Positions 34,359 through 43,162 of a DNA stretch of 64,000 nucleotides are shown here, in pieces. Position 1 is the stretch's first letter, and the number at the start of each line of letters is the position of its first letter. The notes under the pieces are model-generated. The model was not told where the DNA came from, made no database searches, and worked only from the letters and a program-made list of their open reading frames with translations. The translations under genes were made by a program, and so were the position numbers. The stretch is from Xanthomonas hortorum pv. cynarae (GTDB lineage: Bacteria; Pseudomonadota; Gammaproteobacteria; Xanthomonadales; Xanthomonadaceae), in assembly GCF_002939985.1 (NCBI RefSeq), contig NZ_MDFM01000008.1, forward strand, positions 113,653-177,652. The letters are read 5' to 3'.

Positions 34359-35965
34359 GCGCTTTCCTGTATCGGCACGCTGTTCTGCGCAGGCGCAGTG
34401 GCGCGCGCGCGTCGCGCAGATGCCGATTGCGGTGCCTTCCAATGCTGCAAGCGCCAACCTGCGATCCCCAGACACACGCCAAGGAACAGGCACACCAGAT
34501 CGACACCGGCCAGCGCCCATTGCCCGGCCGGCAACGTCACGCCCAGATGCACATCGGTGGTAATCGCATTGAGCAGCGGCACCAGCGCGAACAAGGCTGC
34601 GCCCAGATACAGCTGCCAGCTCCACATCGCGCGCCGTGGCCAGACGAAGGCGGCCAGCAATGCGGCGGCCCATGCAGCGAAAAACAGATTGGCCTCCATC
34701 GCCGCGCGTGCGTCCAGCGTCACCGGTAACAATCGGTTGGCCCAGAAGAAACTGGCAAAGGCGATCGGCAAGCCGGCGACCGTGCCGATGTTGAGCGCAT
34801 CCACCAGACGCAGCCCGAAGCCGATGCGCCCGGCCTTCAGGTGTTTGGGGCGTTCTTTCACTGCCCACATCACCACACCGCTGGCCACCATCAAACAACC
34901 GAGCAAACCGGAGCCGAAGAACAGTGCGCGCATCCATGGCCCGGCAAAGTGGGCGATATGCAGGCCCACCATCGTGCCGCGCGTCTGGCTGGCACCGCCC
35001 GGCGCGCCGCTACGCTGCAGGCGCTGGCCGCTGATCGCATCGAACAGAATGGACGGCGCATCGGTCGAGAGACTGCCGGCCACCTGAGTCACGCCGACCG
35101 CAGCATGCGCATCGTTGGGAAGCGACACCGCCACGTTGCCGATCTCGCCACCGCGCCAGTCGCTGCGCGCACGCGCCATGAACTGTTCCAGCGGCAGCAT
35201 GCGCGCCGGTGTGCCCGATGCCTTCCGCGTATCGGCAACCCGGTTGGCGGATTCTTCGTAGAAACGCATTTCGTTGTCGGGGTACTGCGCCTTGATGCCC
35301 CACGGCAAGTACATGAACATCAATGTCACGATGCCGGTGTAGGTGATCATCGCGTGGTACGGCAACGCGGTCACCGCACTGACGTTGTGAAAATCCAGCC
35401 ACGAGCGCAGGCCCTTGCCCGGGCGAAACGTAAAGAAATCCTTGAAGATCTTCTTGTGCGTGATCACCCCGCTGATGATCGCCACCAGCATGAACATCGC
35501 GCAGAAACCCACGATATAGCGCGACCACATCACCGGCAGATAATGCAGATCGAAATGCAGCCGATAGAAGAAGTCGCCGCCCAGCGTGTCGCGCGCGGCG
35601 ATCTCCTTGCCGGTGGCCGGGTCGATGATGGCGTTGCCATACATCTCGCGGCGGCTGGCGGGTTTTCCATCGGCCGGCGCAGGATTTTGCCAGTACATGC
35701 TCACCACCGGATTGCGCGTATCCGGCAAGGTGATGTTCCAACTCTGCGCATCGGCCGCATGCGTCTGCAGATACTGTTCGGCACTGCGCAGCGCGGTCGC
35801 GTTGCTCACCGTGGTGGTGGGCAGTTCCGGGCGCATCCAGCGGCTGATTTCGTCGCGGTAATAGCTCGCGGTGCCGCCCATGAAGATCAACAGCAACACC
35901 CAGCCGACCAGCAGCCCGGTCCAGGTGTGCAGCCACGCCATCGACTGGCGGAATCCCTGCTTCAT
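34355..35965 (-). CDS. PepSY-associated TM protein, siderophore-iron reductase type
   Basis: 536 residues. PepSY/FoxB-like inner-membrane protein, with about four to six helices. The N-terminal helix is AWLHTWTGLLVGWVLLLIF with a conserved HTW. PVMWSRYIVGFCAMFMLVAIIS, HAMITYTGIVTLMFMYLPW and a C-terminal helix bundle follow. Such proteins are linked to reduction or release of iron from siderophores in the periplasm. It is the third gene of an operon with DUF4198 and DUF3649 upstream and DUF3325 downstream, overlapping both neighbours by 4 nt. No TonB receptor lies next to it. Confidence 0.85.
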   Translation of the reverse strand: MKQGFRQSMAWLHTWTGLLVGWVLLLIFMGGTASYYRDEISRWMRPELPTTTVSNATALRSAEQYLQTHAADAQSWNITLPDTRNPVVSMYWQNPAPADGKPASRREMYGNAIIDPATGKEIAARDTLGGDFFYRLHFDLHYLPVMWSRYIVGFCAMFMLVAIISGVITHKKIFKDFFTFRPGKGLRSWLDFHNVSAVTALPYHAMITYTGIVTLMFMYLPWGIKAQYPDNEMRFYEESANRVADTRKASGTPARMLPLEQFMARARSDWRGGEIGNVAVSLPNDAHAAVGVTQVAGSLSTDAPSILFDAISGQRLQRSGAPGGASQTRGTMVGLHIAHFAGPWMRALFFGSGLLGCLMVASGVVMWAVKERPKHLKAGRIGFGLRLVDALNIGTVAGLPIAFASFFWANRLLPVTLDARAAMEANLFFAAWAAALLAAFVWPRRAMWSWQLYLGAALFALVPLLNAITTDVHLGVTLPAGQWALAGVDLVCLFLGVCLGIAGWRLQHWKAPQSASARRARATAPAQNSVPIQESA

Positions 35966-36273
35966 GCCACACCCCGTTGCAGCCATGCGGCCAGCGCGAA
36001 CATCAGCGCCGCCGGCACCGCGATGCCGGCCCACGCACGCCACACGCTGGCAGTGGCGAAAGCCCATAGCGGCGCGCACGCGCACACCACGATACCGACC
36101 AGCATGCTGGTCAGCACCGCTTCGCTGGGCGGCATCGGCAATACCAGCGCCAGCAACAGATTGGTGGCACTGGCAAGCGCATACCCGCCAAAGATCGCGG
36201 CCAGCGTGCGCGCGAGCACGCCCAGCCAGGGACGCCTGAACCAGGGAAGCGACAGGGGCGGTGCGGTGGACAT
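35962..36273 (-). CDS. DUF3649 membrane protein
   Basis: 103 residues, three membrane segments (FGGYALASATNLLLALVL; LTSMLVGIVVCACAPLWAF; AWAGIAVPAALMFALAAWL). DUF3649 is an iron-uptake-associated membrane family found immediately before the PepSY gene; here they overlap by 4 nt (ATGA). Role unknown. The start at 36273 lies 26 nt after the DUF4198 stop. Confidence 0.8.
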   Translation of the reverse strand: MSTAPPLSLPWFRRPWLGVLARTLAAIFGGYALASATNLLLALVLPMPPSEAVLTSMLVGIVVCACAPLWAFATASVWRAWAGIAVPAALMFALAAWLQRGVA

Positions 36274-36298
36274 CAGCGGGACTGCATGTGTGGCCGAT

Positions 36299-36943
36299 TT
36301 ACTCGGCCAGGAAGGTCAACGTGCTGATGTGGTGGATCATCGACACCTGCTTGCCGGCGATCTCGCGCTTTACCGGCTCCTTGTTGGTGGCGACCAGGAT
36401 GTGGCGTCCGGCGCGCAGCTTGGGCAGGGTCACCTGGCCCTTGGCATCGGAGGTCAGCGTCTTTTGCCACTTCTGCGGGTCGATCACCGTCACCTCGACC
36501 TTGGGCAGCGGCTTGTTGCGATAGAGCACGGTCAGCGTGTTGCTGTTGGGGGCAGTGGGCACCAGCTCGAAATCGAGCTTGGCCGACGGCGTGGCGCGGC
36601 CGGCGCGGGCGTAATAGCTCACCGTTTCGAAGCTGCCGGCTTCGCCTTTCCACGGCTCGAACACGCTGTCGTCGCTCAACCAGGCATCGCCGGTGCCGGG
36701 CAGCGGCGCGGTGAGGAACTCGCTGCCGCGCTGCAACGCACCGGCCTTGCCGGCCGTGCCGAACACGGTCGGCTTGACCACGCGCTTGATCTCGTCTTCG
36801 CCGTGGTCGAGGGTGTCCTGCGCCGGCTCGCCGAAGAAGATCCGCACCGGGCCGCTGCCGTCGCGCTCGATCCAGATTTCATGGGCCTGGGCAGACAGAC
36901 TGATGCTGGCCAAGGCCAGGCAGGACAGCAGAAAGGACTTCAT
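36299..36943 (-). CDS. Exported DUF4198 protein
   Basis: 214 residues with a clear signal peptide (FLLSCLALASISLSAQA, cut before HEIWIERDG). The mature N-terminus begins with HEIW, the conserved start of DUF4198 proteins, which are periplasmic and often linked to metal or TonB receptor systems. A beta-rich C-terminal domain (KPLPKVEVTVIDPQKWQKT, then TLPKLRAGRHILVATNK) resembles a carboxypeptidase regulatory-like fold. It is the first gene of the four-gene operon, and a Fur-like palindrome lies 62 bp upstream. Confidence 0.85.
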   Translation of the reverse strand: MKSFLLSCLALASISLSAQAHEIWIERDGSGPVRIFFGEPAQDTLDHGEDEIKRVVKPTVFGTAGKAGALQRGSEFLTAPLPGTGDAWLSDDSVFEPWKGEAGSFETVSYYARAGRATPSAKLDFELVPTAPNSNTLTVLYRNKPLPKVEVTVIDPQKWQKTLTSDAKGQVTLPKLRAGRHILVATNKEPVKREIAGKQVSMIHHISTLTFLAE

Positions 36944-37314
36944 CGCGGCGACTCCTCGTAAGCGGGACCGGGCGAGGCGAGAACCGCGTCACCGTGGGTT
37001 GATGGGAATGATACGCAATTCCACGAAACGAGACCAACGCGCCATCCGGGACCTGCGCGGTTCGACCAGCGCTTGGTCATCACGCGGGCAAGCGGGTTCT
37101 GCCGCGGAAGGGGTAGTGCCAAGCGGCCCCGTCATGCGGCATCGCGGCAATTTGCCGGCGGCACGCGAGGTGGCTACACACAAGACGTACAGCCCGCCAA
37201 GCTGCAGGACGCATCGCGGCGATAACTGTCATGCACAGTGGCCAGACTGGCGCGAACTGTGCTCTATACTCCGGCGCTAGCAGAGGTCTTCGACCAACAG
37301 CCAGGGGTGAGCGC
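36944..37314. other. Divergent intergenic region (DUF4198 operon / cytochrome c)
   Basis: No gene is seen in 370 bp. It holds the Fur-like palindrome at 37005-37022, a half-site CTGTCATGCACAG near 37228-37240, and an AT-poor promoter region with a possible -10 (TATACT, 37264-37269) for the cytochrome gene. Confidence 0.45.
37005..37022. promoter_or_regulatory. Fur-like palindrome upstream of the DUF4198 operon
   Basis: GGAATGATACGCAATTCC has 5-nt arms (GGAAT...ATTCC) around GATACGCA, and the left half AATGATA matches Fur-box halves. It lies 62 bp before the DUF4198 start, on the divergent side of the cytochrome c gene. The genes it precedes are of iron-uptake type, so Fur control is the best reading. 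Whether the exact box is bound is unproven. Confidence 0.5.
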
Positions 37315-37833
37315 GTGCGGAATTACGACCTCGAGTTCCTGAAAAAATTCTCGATGGTGATCGGACTACTGGTAGTGATCACCCTGGGCCTGATCGCCCT
37401 GGCAGCCTATTTGCAACGCGCCATTCCTGACGAAGTCTCGCCCACTGCGGCCAAACGCGTGCAGCAACGCATCGCCCCGGCCGGCGCGGTGTATGCCGGC
37501 ACCACCGGCGCGTCCGCACAAGCGGCGGCTCAGGCAGCAGCACTGGCCAAGGCCTCCTCGCAGTCCGCCTATGGCGGCAGCACCGACGGCAAGACCATCT
37601 TCGACAATCTGTGCACCGCCTGCCATACCACCGGTGTAGGCAAGGCGCCGACGCTGGATCATTCGCATTGGGACGCGCGCATCGCCCAGGGCAAGGACAC
37701 CTTGTACAAGCACGCGATCGAGGGCTACACCGGCCCGGACGGCGGCATCATGCCGGCCAAGGGCGGCAACCCGGCGCTGACCGAAGAACAGGTACGCGCC
37801 ACGGTCGATTGGATGCTGGGCAATCTGAAGTAG
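37315..37833 (+). CDS. Cytochrome c5-type membrane-anchored monoheme protein
   Basis: 172 residues from a GTG start (VRNYDLEFL, with AGGGG 8 nt upstream). A single N-terminal membrane anchor (VIGLLVVITLGLIALAAYL) is followed by an Ala/Gln-rich linker (about 60-95). The c-type domain has the heme motif CTACH and the axial Met in GIMPAKGGNP. It is an electron carrier on the periplasmic face of the inner membrane. Xanthomonas and Pseudomonas have several such cytochrome c5/CycB-like proteins. The partner oxidase is not in the window. Confidence 0.87.
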   Translation: MRNYDLEFLKKFSMVIGLLVVITLGLIALAAYLQRAIPDEVSPTAAKRVQQRIAPAGAVYAGTTGASAQAAAQAAALAKASSQSAYGGSTDGKTIFDNLCTACHTTGVGKAPTLDHSHWDARIAQGKDTLYKHAIEGYTGPDGGIMPAKGGNPALTEEQVRATVDWMLGNLK

Positions 37834-37916
37834 GCGCCTGAAACAAGCGCCTCCACGCACCATCTGGTCGCAGTTCGCAGCGGTTTGTTAGCCTGTTGCC
37901 ACGCTCAGCCGCTCAT

Positions 37917-37937
37917 GCGCCGCCTTCCGGGCGGCGC
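37917..37937. terminator. GC-rich hairpin after the cytochrome gene
   Basis: GCGCCGCC (37917-37924) pairs with GGCGGCGC (37930-37937). A weak T-rich TTGCATTTT follows. It may end the cytochrome transcript. The nuclease start is 36 bp beyond. Confidence 0.5.
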
Positions 37938-37972
37938 TTGCATTTTGGTCTACGTCTTTCTGGAGTGTGTCG

Positions 37973-39691
37973 ATGTCGCGTTGCTCGCTTGTTGTGCTCG
38001 GTGTGATCGGTCTGTTGGCTCCGCTGCTGGGCAGTGCCGCCGATGGCGCGCCGCAACGCCTGTCGATCGCCGATGTGCAGGGCGAAGACACGCGTAGCCC
38101 CTACGACGGCCGCGTGGTGGAGGTCGAAGGTATCGTGACTGCCGATACCCGCATCGGCCTTGCCGGCCTGTTCGTGCAGCAGCCCGGGTTTGAGCCGCGG
38201 CGCTCGCACGGCTTGTTTGTCACCGGCGCCGGCGATGCCGAGGTGGCAGCGGGTGATCGCGTGCGCGTCATCGGCACGGTGCGCGAAGTGTCGGCAGGCG
38301 GCGAGGCGAGCCTGACCACGGTGGATGCCAGCAGCATCGAACGGCTCGCCAGCGGCCAGCCGGTACCGGTGCGTATGCTCAGCGGGCCGCCGGCCAACTG
38401 GGAAGCGCTCGAAGGCGAACATGTGCGCATCGCTGCGTTGACGCTCAACGGCAGCGATCGCCTGGAGACCTACGGCGAGCTGGTCGCCGCCTTCGGTGGG
38501 CGCTTATGGCAGCCGAGCGAAGTGGCCGCGACCGGCACTCCGGCTTTCACGCAGCTGGAGGCGGAGAACGCACGCCGCCGGGTGCTGCTGGACGATGCAC
38601 GCAATGGCCGCAGCCCCAAGACGGTGGCCTATCTGCCGGCAGATGCGGTGTTGCGCGCCGGCAGCCTGCTCAAGTCGGTCGATGGCATCGTCGACCAGCG
38701 CTACGACGGCAACTACCGCATCCAGGTGCTGAATCCGCTGACGCTGCCAGCGATGCCGACCGCGGTGGCGCCGCAGGTCGGCGGCGATCTGCGCATTGCC
38801 TCGTTCAACCTGGAGAACTTCTTCAACGGCAATGGCCGCGGCGGCGGGTTCCCGACCAAGCGCGGTGCGCGCACGCATGAGCAGTTCCAGGCGCAGCTGG
38901 CCAAGCTGGTGTCCACCATCGTGCCGCTGCGCGCCGATGTGGCGGCACTGATGGAGCTGGAAAACGACGGCAACGGTGCCGATACCGCAGTGGCGCAACT
39001 GGTGGCCGCGCTCAATGCCGCCGGCAAGGACAAGGACTGGCAGTTCGTCGACACCGGCAGCGGCCCGGGCGATGACGCGATCCGGGTTGGCATCGTCTAC
39101 CGCAGCACCCAGGTCACCCCGGTCGGCAAGCCGGCCACGCTGACCGGCGGGCCGTTCGACAGCCACAGCCGGGTGCCGTTGGCGCAGGCGTTTCGCAGCA
39201 CCCGCGGCGCGACCTTCGTGGTGGTGGCCAACCACTTCAAGTCCAAGGGCTGCGGCACCGCCAGCGGCGCCGATGCCGACCAGCGCGACGGCCAGGCTTG
39301 CTGGAACGCCACCCGCACCGAATCGGCCAAACGCCTGCACCAATGGCTGCAGACCGACCCCACCGGCGCGCAGACCAAGCTGGCGGTGTTGCTGGGCGAC
39401 TTCAACGCCTACGCCATGGAGAGCCCGATGCGCAGCCTGCGCGCCAGCGGCTGGCAGGATGCGTTCGCAGTGGCCGGAGTGAAGCAGCCTTACAGCTACG
39501 TCTACGATGGTATGAGCGGGCGGCTGGACCACGCCTTGCTCAGCCCGGCGATGGCCAAGCAGCTGCGCGGCGCGGTGGAATGGCATATCAACGCCGATGT
39601 CATGGACGATGCCGGCTACGCCAAGCGCAACCTGGCCGGTCCGTGGCGCAGTTCCGACCACGACCCGGTGCTGCTGGGTTTTTCGCTGTAG
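37973..39691 (+). CDS. ExeM/NucH-type extracellular endonuclease
   Basis: 572 residues. A signal peptide (SLVVLGVIGLLAPLLGSAA) targets it for export. An OB-fold-like N-terminal domain (about 25-270) precedes an endonuclease/exonuclease/phosphatase domain (about 265-570): DLRIASFNLENFFNG, ALMELENDGNGADTAV, FVVVANHFKSKGC (metal/base), LLGDFNAYAMESPM and FRPRP... ending SSDHDPVLLGFSL. The SDHDP motif and two-domain layout fit the ExeM/NucH nuclease family used for extracellular DNA degradation. GGAG lies 7 nt before the ATG. Confidence 0.9.
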   Translation: MSRCSLVVLGVIGLLAPLLGSAADGAPQRLSIADVQGEDTRSPYDGRVVEVEGIVTADTRIGLAGLFVQQPGFEPRRSHGLFVTGAGDAEVAAGDRVRVIGTVREVSAGGEASLTTVDASSIERLASGQPVPVRMLSGPPANWEALEGEHVRIAALTLNGSDRLETYGELVAAFGGRLWQPSEVAATGTPAFTQLEAENARRRVLLDDARNGRSPKTVAYLPADAVLRAGSLLKSVDGIVDQRYDGNYRIQVLNPLTLPAMPTAVAPQVGGDLRIASFNLENFFNGNGRGGGFPTKRGARTHEQFQAQLAKLVSTIVPLRADVAALMELENDGNGADTAVAQLVAALNAAGKDKDWQFVDTGSGPGDDAIRVGIVYRSTQVTPVGKPATLTGGPFDSHSRVPLAQAFRSTRGATFVVVANHFKSKGCGTASGADADQRDGQACWNATRTESAKRLHQWLQTDPTGAQTKLAVLLGDFNAYAMESPMRSLRASGWQDAFAVAGVKQPYSYVYDGMSGRLDHALLSPAMAKQLRGAVEWHINADVMDDAGYAKRNLAGPWRSSDHDPVLLGFSL

Positions 39692-39814
39692 CGCAAGCTG
39701 GCGTTCGAATCCCGCTGCAGGCGCGTGCGTGATACGTGCTGTCTGCAACGTGTTTTCGCGCGCTGCTGCGCTGCCATGGAAAAAGCAGGCCGCGAGCGCG
39801 CGCGGGGCTTACAC

Positions 39815-40201
39815 CTAGCTCGCGCAATGCCCCGCGCGGCGACGTAGCCGCAGATTGACCAGGTGCGTGCTGGCCAGCAGCAGGCTGCCGGTCACCGTGA
39901 TGGGGGTTTCCAGCGTGCCGCCGGCCACCCCGCTTGCGCCGAGCACCAGGCCGGTCAGTCCGAATGCCGCCAATGCCCACACCGGCGCGGGCAGTGCGTG
40001 TCGGCGATGGCTGCTCCACAGCGCGTAGCCGCTGAGCGGCACGGCGGCGGTGGCGAACACCACATGCACCCATTCGGCCCGGCTCCAGGCGCCTAGCAGC
40101 GGGAGTACGGCGGCCAGCAGCGGCAGGGCCAGACAGTGCAGCAGACACAGGCTGGACAGCGCGATGGCCGAACGATCCAGCACAGAAGCGGTAACGCGCA
40201 T
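39815..40201 (-). CDS. MerC-domain membrane protein
   Basis: 128 residues with four membrane segments. The MerC-type metal-binding Cys/His lies in LSSLCLLHCLALPLLAAVLPLL, the classic N-terminal motif of the mercury/metal importer. It is encoded 62 bp from a CobW GTPase across a Zur-type box, so zinc (not mercury) may be its substrate. There is no mer operon nearby. It starts at 40201 and reads away from cobW. Confidence 0.8.
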   Translation of the reverse strand: MRVTASVLDRSAIALSSLCLLHCLALPLLAAVLPLLGAWSRAEWVHVVFATAAVPLSGYALWSSHRRHALPAPVWALAAFGLTGLVLGASGVAGGTLETPITVTGSLLLASTHLVNLRLRRRAGHCAS

Positions 40202-40219
40202 GGAGCATGTCCTGTCGAG

Positions 40220-40242
40220 GAAGTGTTATATAGTAACACTTC
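40220..40242. promoter_or_regulatory. Zur box between merC-like and cobW-like genes
   Basis: A 23-bp palindrome: arm GAAGTGTTA at 40220-40228, centre TATAG, arm TAACACTTC at 40234-40242. It is close to the gammaproteobacterial Zur consensus (GAAATGTTATA-N-TATAACATTTC). It overlaps the promoter space of both divergent genes (18 bp before the merC-like start, 20 bp before the cobW-like start). Zinc starvation induction of both is the likely consequence. Confidence 0.78.
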
Positions 40243-40262
40243 ACTCCAGCCAGGCTCTCAGG

Positions 40263-41588
40263 ATGTCCCTGTCCCCCAAGCGCGATTCACGTCTTCCCGT
40301 CACCGTGCTGTCCGGCTTCCTTGGTGCCGGCAAGACCACCTTGCTCAACCGCATCCTGCATAACCGCGACGGCCTGCGCGTGGCGGTGATCGTCAACGAC
40401 ATGAGCGAGGTCAACATCGACGCGCAGCTGGTACGCGACGGCGGCGCGGCCTTGCGACGCACCGAAGAGACGTTGGTGGAATTCAGCAATGGCTGCATCT
40501 GCTGCACGCTGCGCGACGACCTGTTGCAGGAAGTGCGGCGGCTGGCCGAGCAGAAGCGCTACGACTATCTGTTGATCGAATCGACCGGCATCGCCGAGCC
40601 GATGCCGGTCGCGGCCACCTTCGCGGTGCGCGATGCCGATGGCTTCAGCCTGTCGGATATCGCGCGGCTCGACACCATGGTGACGGTGGTGGACGGCAGC
40701 CGCTTTCTGCAGGATTTCGGCTCGGCCGCCACGCTGGCCGAACTTGGCCAGCAAGCCGGCCCGGACGACACCCGCGGGCTGGTGCAGTTGCTGGGCGAAC
40801 AGGTGGAGTTCGCCGACGTGCTGGTGATCAGCAAATGCGACCGGATCGATGCGCAGCAACTGATGCGGCTGCGCGCGGTACTGCGTGCGCTCAATCGCGA
40901 GGCGGCGATTGTGGACGCCACGCATGGCGAGGTACCGCTGCGTACCTTGCTCGATACCGGGCGCTTCGATTTCACCCATGCGCAGCTGGCGCCGGGCTGG
41001 ATGCAGGAACTGCGCGGCCAGCACACGCCGGAGACCGAGGAGTACGGCATCAGCAGTTTCGTGTATCGCGCACGCCGGCCGTTTCACCCGCAGCGCTTCG
41101 CGCGGATGGTGCACAGCGGTCTGCCGCAGGTGATACGTAGCAAGGGTTTTTTCTGGCTGGCCAGCCGCATGGATTGGGTGGGCGAGTTGTCCAGCGTGGG
41201 TGGGGCGACCCAGACCAACGCCGCCGGCTTCTGGTTTGCCGCGCGGCATCGTGTGGATGCACACGCGATCGGCGAGCCGCTGCAGACCAGTATCACCCCG
41301 CTGCCGTACACCGACATTGGCTGGCAGCGTCAGCAGACCCAGTGCTGGACCGCGCCGCTGCCGCAATTGCACGAAGTGGGCGATGCCAGCGAGTACGCCG
41401 CGATGCAGCGGCTATGGCATCCGCTATGGGGCGACCGCCGCCAGGAGCTGGCGGTAATCGGCGTGGACATGGATGCGCCGGGCACGCGCGCTGCGCTGGA
41501 CGCGTGCCTGCTCAGCGATCACGAACTGCGCCAGGGCCCGGCGCAATGGCAGCTGCTGGACGATCCGTTTCCGCATTGGGAGCGTTGA
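40263..41588 (+). CDS. CobW/COG0523 GTPase, likely zinc metallochaperone
   Basis: 441 residues. The N-terminal GTPase has Walker A GFLGAGKTTLLNR and the COG0523 CxCC motif NGCICCTLRDDLLQEV (about residues 78-84). LIESTGIAEP and SKCDRID follow. A C-terminal CobW domain starts near residue 290. A Zur box lies in front, which marks the zinc-responsive subset (ZagA/ZigA-like) that hands zinc to enzymes when it is scarce. It shares the box with the MerC-like protein on the other strand. Confidence 0.87.
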   Translation: MSLSPKRDSRLPVTVLSGFLGAGKTTLLNRILHNRDGLRVAVIVNDMSEVNIDAQLVRDGGAALRRTEETLVEFSNGCICCTLRDDLLQEVRRLAEQKRYDYLLIESTGIAEPMPVAATFAVRDADGFSLSDIARLDTMVTVVDGSRFLQDFGSAATLAELGQQAGPDDTRGLVQLLGEQVEFADVLVISKCDRIDAQQLMRLRAVLRALNREAAIVDATHGEVPLRTLLDTGRFDFTHAQLAPGWMQELRGQHTPETEEYGISSFVYRARRPFHPQRFARMVHSGLPQVIRSKGFFWLASRMDWVGELSSVGGATQTNAAGFWFAARHRVDAHAIGEPLQTSITPLPYTDIGWQRQQTQCWTAPLPQLHEVGDASEYAAMQRLWHPLWGDRRQELAVIGVDMDAPGTRAALDACLLSDHELRQGPAQWQLLDDPFPHWER

Positions 41589-41783
41589 GTTCGCGCAAGC
41601 GCGCGACCGGCTTGCATCAGCCTGTGCGTGATCTGCACCCGACCCGGGGTGGCACCGTGCATTGATGCATGCGGGAAAGACGCTGGAGACGGCAAAGAGC
41701 TGCGCGCGCTACGCACTCACGCCGAATACGTCGCAGCTGCAGGCTGAGACGTGCACTGCGTGCTGTGCCGACATGGAAGACCG

Positions 41784-42980
41784 TCAGAAGTAACCGTTGT
41801 CGATCGCTTCCTGATGGGCATCCACTTCGTCTCGATGGCGTTGTCGGCGCTCCTGTGGCGTGGTGGGAATGCTGTCCATCAAGCGTGGACCGCCCATCCT
41901 TTCCAATTGGTCGTCGGTACGTTTGACGATGTCTTCAAGTTCCAGCAGGTTTTCGTAGCCCTTCATCATGCGCTCAAGCCGTTTGACCTGGCCGGGGTCT
42001 GCGCCACTTTCCTGCAAGGAAGCCAAACGGCGCCTGGCGCGAGCATAGTGTTTGGCAATATCGGGCGTGTCGCCAAGCTGCTGCCGCGCCTTCAGTAAAG
42101 CGCGGCGATTGGATTGAATGACGTCGCTCTGGACGTTGGCCAGCAAGCTGGTCGTGGTTCTCGGTGCGGGCACCTGTTCCAGCGGCGCAAGCGTGTGCAG
42201 CAGGGTATTGAGCTGACTGTCGCGTACCTGATTGCGCTGCGCGATCAGCGCAGCACGCGTATCGAACAGCCGCTGCTCCTGCGTCGTTGGTTCGGAATCT
42301 TCCTCGAACAAACGCATTCTGGTTGCATGACACTGTTTGCTGAGCTGCGCAATCTCCCGATTCAAGCTGCGCAATGAGGGCCGCGTTAACTGTGGCGGAG
42401 ACGCCGCCGGGATAGGCCCAGGCTTGATCGGTGCCGGACGCGGCGTGGAGGCAGTTCGCTGCGATGCATGCGTCTGCGTCTGCGTCTGCGGCCGGCGATC
42501 AGGCGTGGCCACAGGCGTCATCGGCGCTGGGCGCGGCGACGCGTTCCGCTGTGGTTGCGGCCACTGTGCGCGAGTTGGATTGGCTGCTAGTGGAGCATGG
42601 GGCTGTCGCTGCGCATCGTGGCGGAGCTGCGGCGCATGCGCTTGCTGCGGGCGATTACGTTCGGCCACAGGCGTTGTACAGGACGTGGGCATTGGTGAGG
42701 CGCCCCCTGGCCGTAGCGGTGAGGAGCGCAGGTGCATCGATGGTAGCTTTTTTTGCAAGGACGCGAACGTTTTCCGCGCAGACGCAAGGATGGATTGATT
42801 CGATTTCGCTGCGCCGTGCGTTGCAGCGCGCTTGGGCGCCTGAGACAGCGGTTGCGGCGTGGCCGTCTCAGGTTGCGGCCTGGCTGTCTCAGCGGTCGTC
42901 TTGCCATTGGTCGACGCGGGGCTGGGCGGTTCCTGGGCGACCCGATCGCGGCTACTCGAAAACGGATTCAGACGGCGCAT
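41784..42980 (-). CDS. xopR: Type III secreted effector XopR
   Basis: 398 residues. The N-terminus (MRRLNPFSSSRDRVAQEPPS) is polar; residues about 20-235 are disordered, Pro/Gln/Thr/Ala-rich and include PQTQTQTHASQ. The C-terminal about 160 residues are basic and helical (SLNREIAQLSKQCHATR, QRNQVRDSQL, LAPLEQVPAP, a coiled-coil-like end). Known XopR proteins (about 437 aa in X. oryzae) associate with the plant plasma membrane and actin and phase-separate. AGGAG lies before the ATG at 42980, and a PIP box with -10 lies upstream, as expected of an HrpX-regulated effector. A related shorter protein is encoded just upstream. Confidence 0.8.
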   Translation of the reverse strand: MRRLNPFSSSRDRVAQEPPSPASTNGKTTAETARPQPETATPQPLSQAPKRAATHGAAKSNQSILASARKTFASLQKKLPSMHLRSSPLRPGGASPMPTSCTTPVAERNRPQQAHAPQLRHDAQRQPHAPLAANPTRAQWPQPQRNASPRPAPMTPVATPDRRPQTQTQTHASQRTASTPRPAPIKPGPIPAASPPQLTRPSLRSLNREIAQLSKQCHATRMRLFEEDSEPTTQEQRLFDTRAALIAQRNQVRDSQLNTLLHTLAPLEQVPAPRTTTSLLANVQSDVIQSNRRALLKARQQLGDTPDIAKHYARARRRLASLQESGADPGQVKRLERMMKGYENLLELEDIVKRTDDQLERMGGPRLMDSIPTTPQERRQRHRDEVDAHQEAIDNGYF

Positions 42981-43008
42981 AACGAACTCCTGTCGGTCGT
43001 ATGCGCCC

Positions 43009-43014
43009 ACAGTA
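43009..43014 (-). promoter_or_regulatory. -10 element of xopR
   Basis: Minus-strand TACTGT matches the HrpX-type -10 consensus YANNRT. It begins 30 nt after the PIP box (43045-43069), the spacing expected for PIP-box promoters, and lies 28 bp before the start codon. Confidence 0.78.
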
Positions 43015-43044
43015 GCGACCGCCTCCGATGGCGTGATGCAGGCT

Positions 43045-43069
43045 GCGAACCGGCGTCGCGCAAGCCGAA
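43045..43069 (-). promoter_or_regulatory. PIP box of xopR
   Basis: On the minus strand TTCGG-N15-TTCGC, which satisfies the HrpX consensus TTCGB-N15-TTCGB, with a matching -10 at 43009-43014. It supports hrp-dependent expression. Confidence 0.88.
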
Positions 43070-43162
43070 ATGACAATCTCAATCGATGCGCACGCCGCAT
43101 GCGAACGCCGCGATTGCAGCCACCGCCCCCTCCGCTCGGCATCAAGGTATCCAACAACACTG

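Noticed and set aside
34841..36961. A 706-codon plus-strand frame across the PepSY operon
   Set aside because: The minus-strand genes have overlapping ATGA junctions and membrane segments. The plus frame is Arg/His/Gln-rich shadow sequence.
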